From Torreya grandis (lineage: Eukaryota; Streptophyta; Pinopsida; Cupressales; Taxaceae), in NCBI GenBank assembly GCA_037957365.1, contig JARHVA010006307.1, forward strand, positions 482,001-546,000: a DNA stretch of 64,000 nucleotides. The letters are read 5' to 3'. This document shows, piece after piece, positions 1-10,573 of the stretch (position 1 is its first letter; each line of letters starts with the position of its first letter). The notes below the pieces were generated by a model that made no database searches, was not told the origin of the DNA, and saw only the letters and a program-made list of their open reading frames with translations. Both the position numbers and the translations under genes were made by a program.

Positions 1-955
1 TTTTATGTTTTTTGCCAAAAAAAAATTTTGATTTGCGCCCTCCTTGTTTGGACGCCACATATTTTTGCTTGCTGTTTGGTCTAGCTTCTGTGCCTATTTT
101 TTGAGCTCCAGTTCTACCACACATCAGGCTGTATAGATTCTACAGGTCTGCATTTAAATTTGTGTCTTTTCTGAGTCAAAAATTTGGACTGTGCATTTTT
201 GGACGCCCCTGCCTTACTTGGCATCCTATTTGGCATCCTTTGGACACGTGGCATCTATCCAAACTGTCTTTGATTAATTTTTTTAGTGTGAAATTGACTT
301 GATAAAATAAAAATTAGTCAATTTGACTGAATATTAAGGATTTTAGACAGTTTTGTATTTTGAGGATTTTCATTTAAAACTTGTATCTTCGCCTGTCGAA
401 GACGAAGGGTGAGGACCGAGTTGGTAGGAGGCCAATTCCCCCTCACAAAAACCTCATTTAGATTCCTCATTTTGTGCCAAATCTAATGATTGGTTGGAAG
501 GCCACTTTCTCTCCCCATAACAGGCATTTTTTAATGTTTTAGTGCTTTTTTTTGCAAAAACACTAGTTTACGAGAAAATTGTAACTTTAATATCTTGCAA
601 ATGATAGCTCAGTTTTGGGTACCATTTTTTTCAAAAGTGTTTTTAATTCAATTTTCCAAAGTGTAGACTTATTATTTGTCAAAAATGCACTAGTTTATAA
701 AGTGCCAAAAATTTGGGTCTCTCGGGACGCATTTTCGACTGAGTTCGACGTCCTGTTTGCTTAAGTCTTGCACTAATTGCTCTAAGACGCATTTTCATCT
801 AAGTCTAACGTCCTTTGAACATGAAATTTCATATTTGGGGGGGGGGCTCAACATTTTGGGGTGGTGTGATTACTTTTCACAACTTGCTTTCATTCTCCTT
901 TCTGCATAAATTCACAATTTGCAATCAACTCAACTTTACCTAAATTTAGCTAAAA
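1..955 (+). other. Untranslated leader of copia element F
   Basis: No open frame or host gene is recognisable. The stretch sits directly upstream of the gag start at 956 and is probably the element's long 5' leader. It holds a two-copy direct repeat (721-815), a run of ten G around 838-847 and more CpG dinucleotides (for example 388-420 and 722-750) than the non-coding DNA further right. A primer-binding-site-like string TGGTAGGAGGCC near 421-432 matches the initiator-Met form at 8 of 12 bases, too weak to place an LTR end. Confidence 0.5.
721..815 (+). repeat. Two-copy 60-bp-period direct repeat in F leader
   Basis: The string beginning GACGCATTTTC recurs exactly 60 bases later (about 726 and 786), and both copies end in ACGTCCT. 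The first copy also has GGACG and CGTCC arms that could pair. Role unknown; it may be a packaging or regulatory duplication of the leader. Confidence 0.6.
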
Positions 956-3900
956 ATGGATTCTTTTCAACTTAAACCCCTAAAACCCTTCAACTATCAT
1001 GAATGGAAATTCAAAATGTCAATCATTATTAGAAGCAAAGGGTTGTATAGGATCACCATGGGTACAGAAGTAGAACCCAAAACAGATGCTGAAAAGGTTA
1101 AGTGGTACAACCATAGTGATGAAGCCTTTGGGTTATTGAGATTATCTATGTCTCCAAAACTTATCTTCCACTTATAATCCTCCCAAACTCCTAATGACAT
1201 ATGGGACACCTTAGAAAAGTTCTTTGGGAAGCTTGATGAGATGAGAGGTCATGAGCTCGAAAACGAACTCATAAGTCTAAGTCCTAGTAACTTTGACACC
1301 CTACAGGACTTCTTCACTAAGTTTAAGGCCCTTATATTGCAATTAAAAGAATTTGGGATAGAGAAGAAATATGATCAACTCATACTTTCTATTCTTGCAA
1401 AGCAAGGTCCAAGTTATTCAGTCTTTGTCTCCACTTTCCATGCCACTAAAAGTGCCCTTGGCACTGCATGGAAAATGCCTTCTTTAGATTCATTCATTGC
1501 CGACTTGACTAGGGAGAAAGATAAGCTAATTCAAATGGGCACAATGAAGTCTACTCAACCTCAATATTTGATATCTGGAAATGGTAAGGATAAGACTTCA
1601 ACAAAGGAGAAGAAGAAAAAGAATAAGGACCAAGAGAAGAAGAAAGAAAACAATAATCTTGCCAAAAACAACACTGAGTCTTCATCCTCCAATGCTAAAC
1701 CAAAGAAGGAGAAGGTTAAGTGTGCATATTGTAAAAATACAGGGCATGATGAACAAAAGTGCATGAAGAAACAAATAGATCACCTAACTCATCTTCTAGA
1801 GAAGAACAACATAGGTGTTCCTAAGTCCATCAAGCATAATTCATCAACCCAAGATTCTACTAAGGCAAAAGGCAAGGGTAAGGAGAAAGAAAAGGGAAAG
1901 GCCCTTGTAGGAACTGCAGATTTTACATCTTCATGGGTCATAGACTCAGGTGCTTCTCACCACATGGGCTCTTCACTAGTTGAGTTTTCATCTTTAGAGC
2001 CTTGTAGCATGACTTCAATTAGTTTGGGTGATGACACATCAGTTTCTATTTTAGGGAGAGGGTTAGTTGAAATGGAAGGAGGAACATTAAATAATGTTCT
2101 AAGTGTTCCTTCTCTTTCAACCAATCTCCTATCAGTGTACCAAATCACTCACATTGGTCAGGGAGTTGAGTTTTCACCAGATTCAGTGTCTATCAGGGAG
2201 TTGCATAGTGATACTATAGTGGCAGTGGGTAGGGCAAATCACCAAGCTATGTTATACACCTTCTCACATTTTGCATCAAATTCTTCTCCGACAACGTTAC
2301 TGACTCATTCAAATGAATTTAGCAAATTATGGCATGAGTGGTTTGGCCACCTTAACTACTGTTATCTTGAACAACTTTGCAAAAATAACATGGTCATTGG
2401 CTTGCCTCGTGTCCAATTCTCAAAAGGACTTTACGAGGGATGCTCCCTTGGGAAGCATCTCAAAGCAAAATTTGAGAAAGGAAAAGCTTGGAGGGCTTCA
2501 CAACCTTTGGAGTTAGTCCACAATGATGTATCGGGACCCTTTCCCAAACCATCTTTCACAAGGGCCAAGTACATCCTCACTTTCATTGATGATTTCTCTA
2601 GGTACACTTGGATATATTTTCTCAAAAAAAACTCTAAAGTGTTTGAAAAATTTCTAGACTTCAAGGTTCTTGTTGAGAAACAGAGTGAGAAATCCATCAA
2701 GGCTCTTTGAACTGATAATGGAGGGGAGTATGTCAGCATCAGGTTTGAGTAGTTTTGCACCATAGAGGGGATTGATTTGTAGTGCACAATCACCTAAAGT
2801 CCTTCACAAAATGGGGTTGTAGAACGTAAGAATATATTCTTGAAAGAGATGGCTAGCTGTATGATTCACTCCAAATCCTTAGCACCACAGTACTGGGCCA
2901 AAGCCATCAATTGTGCTTGCTACATTTATAACAGGGTTCCTCACAAAGCTTTGAAAGGGATAACACCCTTTAAAGCTTGGCATAAAAGGAAACCTAATGT
3001 TGAGCACCTCAAGGTTTTCAGATCCCCAGCCATGGCCCACATTTTGAAGAAGAAATGCAAAGCTATGGAACGTCAGTCCAAGCCTTGCATCTTTGTAGGA
3101 TATCTGGATGGTATTAAGGGATACCACCTTCTAGATCCAGTCACACATGAGTTGTTCATTAAGAGAAGTGTCCAATTTCAAGAGAGTCCTAGAGTCTCAA
3201 CACTTGACACTTCTTTTCCCTCATCGGATCTACTTCTTCATGATGATTCCTCATCATATTCAGATCAGCCACAACAGGTTCTTGAGCCAGAGACATCTTA
3301 TTCTTCTTCTTCGAGTTCAGACAGTGAGGATGGTGATGCAGTGTCATCCACCTCTAGTCAGTTAGAGGATGAGGAGTTAGCACTTGACTCACCCACTTCT
3401 GGGCCACTTTGGGCCAGACAGACACTTGAGAGTGCTGGCACTTGGGCAGGAGATCCCACAAATGACAGACGTACTAGGGGGGATTTTTAGAGAGATCCAC
3501 ATGCCTTCTTTGCTACAGTTTTAGATCTATAGACTTTTTGAGAGGCATTGGGGGTACCTGAGTGGGATAGTGCTATGGAGGAATAATATTCTTCCTTAAT
3601 CAAAAATCACACTTGGGATTTGACTTCACTTCCTAAGGGAAGAAAGATGGTTCGATGTAGGTGGATATATCGGACCAAGATTGCAGTAGATGGGTCAGTT
3701 GATAAGTATAAGGCGCGATTGGTCGCCAAAGGTTTTTCATAGGTGGCAGGGATTGACTACTCAGAGACCTTTGCACCCATTTCAAAGATGAATTTTATCT
3801 GACTCACCTTGGCTATTGCCGCAGCACATGGTTGGAATGTGCATCAGATGGATGTGAAGAGTGCCTTTCTTCATAGAGACCTAGAGGAGGAGATCTACAT

Positions 3901-5077
3901 GGAGCAACCACCAGGATTTGTTTAGGATTCTTCCTTAGTATGTAGACTTAAGAAATCTATCTATGACCTCAAACAGGCCCCTCGAGCTTGGTATGCCAAG
4001 ATGGATTCTTTCCTTCTCATAGTGGGTTTCACTAGGTGCCATTTTGATCCCAATGTCTACTTCTTGCGGCAGGATGATTCGATCTTGATTTTGGTTCTAT
4101 ATGTTGATGACCTTTTGATCACCGGGAGTTCTTCATCAGCTATTACAGTGGTGAAGGCATCTCTCCAAGATAGATTTGACATGACAGACTTAGGTTTGTT
4201 GCACTACTTCCTTGGCATCGAGATCTCATAGTCAAATTCAGGGATTTCTCTTGCACAGCCTAAGTATGCTCTTAACTTATTGACTCGATTTCACATGGTT
4301 GATTGTAAGCCATCTCTGACTCCCTTTTTATCAAGATTCAAGTTTGAGGCTAATTGTTATTCACCATTGGTTGATGCCACTCGATATCACCAACTTGTTG
4401 GCAGTCTCATCTACTTGACTCACACTAGGCCTGACATATCATATGCAGTAGGACTTGTCTCCAGATTTATGCAAGAACCTCATGAGCTGCATTGGAAAGC
4501 AGCTAAGAGTATTTTGCATTACATACAGGGTTCACATAGATATGGGATTCATTATAGATTTGGCATAGAGGTTGACTTAGTTGGATATACAGATTCAGAC
4601 TGGGCTAGCGATTCACAGACTCGCAAGTCCACTTCTAGTTACAGTTTCTCTCTAGGTTTAGGACTTGTCAATTAGTCTAGCAAGAAGCAAAATGCTATTG
4701 ATATATCATCCATAGAGGTAGAGTACAAGGGAGCTATTAATGTAGCTACTGAGGCTATTTGGCTTCAGGGGATTCTTTCTGAGTTTGGCATTCCCATTAG
4801 GTAGCCCACCATCATTTATTATGACAACTAGAGTACCATTCAGATTTGCAAGAATCCAGTTCAGCACCAGCAAACCAAGAACATAGAGATTCACATGCAT
4901 TTCATTTAAGAGCTTATTCATAGTTAGGTCATTGACTTGATATTTTACCAATCTTCAGAGCAGGTTGCAGATGTCTTCACCAAACCTTTCACCGAGAGCA
5001 AGTTCATTCACCTACGAGCTCTTCTTGGGGTGCAATCTACATCTGCAACAACATCATCTTCAAGGGGGGCCTTCTAG
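956..5077 (+). pseudogene. Ty1/copia gag-pol polyprotein, one frame with 18 internal stops
   Basis: This is a 1374-codon frame. Gag starts at the ATG at 956, has the W-K-F-K-M block of copia gag near residues 17-21, and a complete CX2CX4HX4C knuckle at 1721-1762. The protease D-S-G-A is at 1943-1954. Integrase spans ~2330-3130 with catalytic D, D, E at 2525, 2714 and 2822 (35 residues between the last two); one HHCC cysteine reads Tyr. Reverse transcriptase ~3610-4280 keeps Y-V-D-D at 4100-4111. RNase H spans ~4580-5030 with D-S-D-W and E-V-E-Y blocks. Stops fall at 1175, 2708, 2750, 2780, 2795, 3488, 3530, 3539, 3584, 3740, 3800, 3923, 4229, 4673, 4802, 4829, 4907 and 4925. Eleven are TAG, and all lie in the same frame, so the copy decayed by substitutions and not by indels. 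It is non-functional as it stands. Confidence 0.93.
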
Positions 5078-5243
5078 CCTCTTCTTTTCTTTTATTTCTC
5101 TCTTTTAGGGGGGGAGTTTTTTCCTATAGGTTTTCTCCTTTTCTCTATCTTATGGGAGATTGCATTTGTACATGGGTACCTCATCAGGCCTAGTTGTTGG
5201 GACCCATTTTATATTTCCACACTTCCCACCTAAGTTGTGCTTA

Positions 5244-5252
5244 TGGGGGGGG
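5244..5252 (+). other. Polypurine tract of F
   Basis: TGGGGGGGG immediately precedes the putative LTR start at 5253. A purine tract here primes plus-strand DNA synthesis in LTR retrotransposons. An upstream G-run at 5107-5113 could be a secondary tract. Confidence 0.6.
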
Positions 5253-5900
5253 TATTAGTGTAGGTTTTTATTTTTCCCTATTTATTAATTAGGGAATATT
5301 ATATATTTGTGCATACATGGAGTTTTCCTACATTCATGGGATAGGCTAGCTTATGTGGAGATTGTGTGTCATATGTGTGTCATAAGGTGTCATAAGAATG
5401 TCATAAGATACTCCTATTCCAGGTATGGGAGTTACTTCTCTATTCTTGGCACCTTGTCACCACCTTTTTTGGAGGAGTCTATTCTTGGGGTTCTTTGACC
5501 ACCTTTTATGGAGGAGTCTATTCTTGGGGTGCTTTGACCACCATTTGTAGAGGAGTTACTTACTAGCTCTCCTATACGTATTCTTCATTTTGGCCATTTT
5601 AAGTTGATAATTAGATATTGGTTTGCTCCATTTTGTCTTGTGCAATTTCTATTATTGTGTTAATTTCAAATTGCTTTAGCATCTTGTGGTGTGCACTTGT
5701 TCATCTTGTGTGATCACGTCTTCATTGCACTCGCGTTATCCAGATTTTGGCAACAACTCCAATACATTCTACATGGATATATTCCTCGATCACATAGTTT
5801 CAATCATACAAGGAGAAACTCTAATTGGGTGTCTAGGATGTGCCATTTACATCAACCTAACCTTGGAAGATCACCCTAGGTGGAAAAAACCCTAGATTGC
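5253..5900 (+). repeat. 3' LTR of copia element F (right end approximate)
   Basis: It starts right after the G-run with TATTAGTGTAGG, consistent with a mutated TGTTAG start. It contains the 39-bp tandem repeat at 5432-5549. The right end cannot be fixed without the 5' LTR; a string CCTAAC near 5900 could be a decayed CCTAACA end. Short frames inside it are not convincing genes. Confidence 0.55.
5432..5549 (+). repeat. 39-bp tandem repeat in F LTR, three copies
   Basis: Units share GGAGTCTATTCTTGGGG followed by TTTGACCACC. Two near-identical units start at 5471 and 5510. A more diverged unit lies just upstream from about 5432, and a fragment of a fourth starts at 5550. Expansion of LTR segments of this kind is common and may affect promoter strength, but that is not shown here. 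Confidence 0.8.
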
Positions 5901-6180
5901 CTAACTAATTTTGAATTTATTAATAATTCCCAATTTACTTGACCATGATAGAGATTTTGGCCAATGATAATGATAGTGATAGTAGGGGTCATGATCATGA
6001 TATGGATTTTGGTATAGTGTTTAGATCATAATATATATTATAACCATTGATAGTGAGAGTCATGAACATATAAATTTCCAATCCATAATGATAAAATTAA
6101 TTTGACACCATATTTGAGCCTTATTTGAGTGAGAAATTTGTAATTGGTAATGGAATATAATTAGACACAATTAAGTTACC
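5901..6180. other. Non-coding stretch with short GAT-rich repeats
   Basis: It holds the degenerate strings TGATAATGATAGTGATAG and CATGATCATGATATG but no coding frame or recognisable mobile-element domain. Confidence 0.5.
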
Positions 6181-6912
6181 ATTGCATCCACCATCAATGA
6201 CTATGAGGAATGATGAGGGATGATGAAGGATGATGAGGGAGTGATAATGGAAAATGAGGGATGATGAGAGACTGATTAGGGAGGATGAGAAATGATGAGG
6301 GTTGATGAGGGTGTGATTAGGGATGATGAGGGAAAATGAGGGAGTGACTAAGGATAAGGAAGGACATAGAATGGGTGTTTAGGGATGATGAGGGATGATT
6401 AGGGAATAGTTAAGGATGATGAGGGAAAATGAGGGAATAATAATGGATAATGAGGGATGATGAAGGATGATGGAGTGACTAGGTATGATTAGAAATGATG
6501 AGGGTTGATGAGGGAGTGATTAAGGATGATGAAGGCCAATGAGGGAATGACTAGGGACAAGGATAGATGAAAATGGAGCGTTTAAAGATGATGAAAAAGT
6601 GATTAGGGATGAAAAAGTGATTATGGATTATTATAGACTAATTATTTATGATTAGGGGTAATGAGGGTTGATGAAAAAGTGATTAGGGATGATTAGTGAT
6701 GATTAAGGCCAATGAGGGTGTGATTAAGGATAATGAGAGCTATTAAGGGAGTGATTAAGGATGATTAGGTATGTTGAGGGATGATGATTAAGTAATTAGG
6801 GATGATGAGGGATGATGGATTGATTAGGGATGATGAAGGATAATGAGAGTTGATGAGAGGGAGATGATGGATGATGATAAATGATAAGGGAGTGATTTCA
6901 ATTATGAATGAT
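6180..6912 (+). repeat. Degenerate GGGATGATGA purine-rich minisatellite
   Basis: About 730 bases are built from variants of AGGGATGATGA, GGAGTGATTA and AGGGTTGATG with a loose 10-12 base period. The + strand is almost free of C. No protein frame is maintained. Unit length and sequence both drift, so this is an old decayed tandem array. Confidence 0.85.
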
Positions 6913-6930
6913 GATTTATGTACTTAAACC

Positions 6931-6959
6931 CCCTCTCTCCATATGGTTTGGGGAGAGGG
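6931..6959. repeat. 10-bp inverted repeat
   Basis: CCCTCTCTCC (6931-6940) and GGGGAGAGGG (6950-6959) can pair at 9 of 10 positions around a 9-base loop. It lies just right of the minisatellite. No terminator or element end can be assigned to it. Confidence 0.5.
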
Positions 6960-7269
6960 AGATAAATTTATGAGTGGTTTTTTTATGAACCTAAAAAAAT
7001 GGGGTTTGAAATCACTCCCCTCCACCATAAATAGTAGTGGTTGTGTTTGTGGTATTGTCTCATGTGAGTTCAAAATGTTAGAAAATGAATCTATTCTATA
7101 CGAGTTTAGATTAAAGCAGTCGGGTCATAAATGAATTAGATTGAAATTGAATCATGCATGTATTTACCCATCTCTTTGACATTTATTTTAGAGAGAAAAA
7201 TATATTTTTATTATGATTCTTTAATTGTGTTTTGATTCCTTCTATTCTAAATGGAGTATACTAGGGTGA

Positions 7270-7760
7270 TTATCTACATTCCTGTTTGGTATGAGTGACT
7301 GTATCATGACTATAGGTAAATGTCATGTATGAGTGACCACATAAATAAATTTATTACTAGGTATGTTTTATATATCATGTATGAGTGACCATATCATGAA
7401 TAAAAGTATGAAATATACCATATACTATATGTCAGTCATTTATGCATATAGATAGATTCATTGATAAAAAAATCCCATAAATTATTTAGGAATTTAGCTT
7501 GATTGTGACTTCAATCATTTTTATTAACCATCCTTAGTCACTCCTTTATCTATATAGGTGAGATTTATCCCTCTCCTTTCAATATATGGCTCATTATTCC
7601 CCCTCTCCTTTCTATATATAGGTGATAATACCACCTTTCTTGATTTTCAAGCATTTTTTGATAATGCCTCTATCTTTTATCCCTTAATCCAATAATGTTT
7701 ACTCTATTAATTTTAAATCATGATAATTCCCACTCTCCTTTCAAGATATGTCTTGGGTAA
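7270..7760. repeat. Short interspersed repeats, ATCATGTATGAGTGACC and CCCTCTCCTTTC families
   Basis: A TCATGTATGAGTGACCA-type string occurs at ~7322 and ~7376, with a shorter variant near 7287. A CTCTCCTTTC plus ATATAT string occurs at ~7572, ~7601 and ~7731. There is no coding potential. These look like remnants of decayed non-coding repeats. Confidence 0.55.
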
Positions 7761-7789
7761 GATATATATAGTCAAGATTAGATACATGT

Positions 7790-8360
7790 ATTCAAGATGA
7801 AGATATGGATGAGGTATTAAATCAGGTAATGCATATTAAAGTAGGTAGAGCATATTCAAGTAGGTAACTCAAGTAGGTAGCAAAAGAATGATATGTAGGT
7901 AGGAAATAATCAAGTAGTTTAAATTGGCTAGGACATACTTAAGTATAATAAAATAGGTAAGGCATAGTCAAGATCAAGATATGGCTTGGGTATTCAATTG
8001 GGTAGGGCATAATTAAGTAGGTAAAGTAGTTAGTGCATACTCAAGTAACTAAAGTAGGTAGGGCATATACAATGTTATATATATTACATACATAACATGA
8101 TTCAAAAATTCATTTGTAATTCTATGTTTCTAGAATCAAGCTTCTCTTGACAACTCTAGAAGCTAAGTAGGTATGGCATAGCTAAGTAGGTAGGATAAGA
8201 ATAAATGAAATCTATAAATTAGGAAGAAAAATTCCCTTGATATCTAAGAATATATTAGATAAATTCAAGTAGGTAGGACATGGATGAAGCTATATATTAG
8301 GATTCTAGATTTCCTTGCCTTATCAGGTAGGGTATAACTAATTATGTAGGGAAAAAACAA
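7790..8360 (+). repeat. Degenerate AAGTAGGTAGGGCATA repeat field
   Basis: Variants of AAGTAGGTAGGGCATA recur many times with irregular spacing, interleaved with CAAGCTTCCCTTGATAT-like strings further right. No coding frame is kept. It may be a decayed tandem array or the LTR interior of an unrecognised element. Confidence 0.6.
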
Positions 8361-9291
8361 AGTTATCTATCTAGATTCAAGCTTCCCTTGATATTTATGC
8401 CTTAATCCATAATAAAAAAAATCTAGATATTAAGAATGCAATATTCCCTTGAAATCTATGCCTTAATCACTTTATATCTATAGGGAAGGCAAGATTTGTT
8501 TGATATTATATTGGGTGAAGCAAAGATAGATATCAAAAATACCAGTTTCCCTTTCTTTACTCCTCGACATAGATGAATTAGGTAGGGAAAGATTCCCTTA
8601 ACTTATTAGGTAAAGTAAACTTGAGATTGGGATAGTGATTTTAGAATGGTTCCCCAATATATCTATGTTAGGTGGCCCATTCGTATGTTATCCCTTGATT
8701 TAATGTATTTGGGACCAGACCATACTCGGAGTATGATAGGGCCTTGGTTTAGGAATATCTCCACCTAGAATAAAGTGAACATTAAAACATAGACCATGAA
8801 TATGATATGTGAATAATGGTATAGATTTTCATCAAGGGTTGGATGTGTTAGTTGAGATAGGTTGATACATTTGTGTATGCTCCATCATATCATATTACAT
8901 AGATGCTACATCTATGTTAGCATAGGCCCTATCTCTATCTTGACCAATCCATAACTGATATCCTATCTATATATTTGGATCCCTATCTCTATCTCTACTA
9001 GTGACATCCATAATTGAGATTAGAGTTTAATAACTCTAATATTTTAGTCAGTTTCTAATCTTGCAATTCTTAAAACTAAGTATTAACCAAACTAGATTTT
9101 GAAAAACTAACTTTTAAATGGTAACTCCTATAGCTCTAAAATCTATTTTAAAATATGCAAAGTGCCCCTAGTTTGTTATATTTAGTAAAATAAAATTAAA
9201 GTATATATTATAATAATTAAAATTTATTTTATTAAATATATATTCACACTAACACAAAAAAATAAAAAAACACAAAATACGTCTTACCAAA
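8361..9291. other. AT-rich non-coding stretch
   Basis: A few copies of TTCCCTTGATATCTATGCC-like strings occur around 8385-8560. Otherwise I see no genes, element domains or clear repeats. Confidence 0.45.
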
Positions 9292-9356
9292 GGGCATACA
9301 CCCTTTGTACTGAATAGGGCACACACCCTTTGTACTGAATAGGGCATACACCCTTT
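9292..9356 (+). repeat. 25-bp tandem repeat, ~2.6 copies, with an internal palindrome
   Basis: The unit starts GGGCATACACCC and ends TTTGTACTGAATA. Copies start at 9292, 9317 and 9342, with one base change (T to C) between copies 1 and 2. Each unit carries GGG(T/C)... and ...CCC arms that can fold back. A related CATACGCC string recurs at ~9479. Confidence 0.85.
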
Positions 9357-10573
9357 CCTTCTAAAATTTTGAAATATTTACATTTACCTCTAAAAAATGT
9401 GTTTTAAATGCAATATTCCCTTTTCTAAAAAATTTGTATTCCCTCTATAAAAAAAGTGTGCTCTTTGTGAAAAATGGCATACGCCTTTTGTAAAAACACT
9501 CTTCCCAAGTATGTCACATTTTTTGTCCCCCAACTTTGTGCATCCACATTTTAAAGTAATAAAATTACTATTTCACATGACAATTTATATATTTAGCATA
9601 TCTCCATAATTCAAAATTGTATCACAATATATTATGAAACTAAATTATTTGATAGCCTAATTTTATAATAGTTTATTCGTTAGTTGATTAAGATATTCTC
9701 TCTTAACTCTTTCAAAAAAGGGTTAAATGGATACAATTAAAATATCATAACATAAAGTCTATTTATACTTGAAAGTATAGTCACAATGCTTGATTTGGTC
9801 ATATATCTAATCAATGTAAAGGGTATATGGTTTCAAATCATATCCCTAAGATATATAGTATGACTCCAACTAGATCTCAAGATAAATCAATGATATGGAA
9901 ATAATAATAAAAGGGGTATCAATAATATAATAAGTAAACCATATGTGATGAATCTATGGACAAGGGTAACCTAGATATAAAATCTAAATAATACTAAACT
10001 AAACAAGATATAAATCACACATTGATAGAGTACAAGATTAGTCTATATGGCCTTAAATGGTAAAGGAAATATTGATAACCCTGTAATATACCAACTTATT
10101 TGATATAAAGAGAACTTAAGATAGGATAAAAAAATACATTCTACTAAAATAATAATCATATATATATAATAAATGAAATATAATAAGGATAGAGATACTT
10201 AGCTTTGGATTGATTTGTCATTACACTAATCTCTCCCTTAGTTCTAGTGACAGTTTACAAAAGATGATGTACGTGAAGAGTTAAAATGGAAAGGATGAAG
10301 ACATATATGTACTTATTTGGAGACTTAAAATATTATGGGGATCCTCCTTCATTAAACTCTTTCTCCTTAGGTTTAAATACTTTAATACCTGACCTCCAAG
10401 ATTAAGACTTTAAATTATAAATCATCATTTTAATATTTAACATCAAAAATGCAATCCCAAAAAGAGCATATATGAGATGTGTGTTTTGGAATGATAATTT
10501 TGACCTCTATATATCAGCAAAGATGATATTATAAAATCAGATTTTAGTTGGCTTAGAACTATATCATTCAAGT
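9357..10573. other. Non-coding left flank of element A
   Basis: AT-rich sequence without an open frame, element domain or strong repeat. It contains CTTAGAACTATATCA at 10552-10566, which recurs just right of element A. Confidence 0.45.

Larger units (their letters stand above)
1..5900 (+). mobile_element. Ty1/copia LTR retrotransposon F (5' end outside window)
   Basis: The order gag, protease, integrase, reverse transcriptase, RNase H on one frame is the Ty1/copia order. The coding frame runs 956-5077. A run of G at 5244-5252 acts as polypurine tract and is followed by a sequence with the look of a copia LTR start (TATTAGTG, probably from TGTTAGTG). By eye, no copy of the 3' LTR occurs in 1-955, so the 5' LTR lies left of the window or was lost. 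The right end near 5900 is uncertain because there is no partner LTR to align. Confidence 0.88.

Noticed and set aside
997..2793. Minus-strand frames overlapping the F polyprotein
   Set aside because: They are shadows of the strongly supported + strand gag-protease-integrase frame and have no domain of their own.
5432..5549. Repeat-spacer look suggesting a CRISPR array
   Set aside because: Units are contiguous without spacers, lie in a plant LTR, and have no cas genes.
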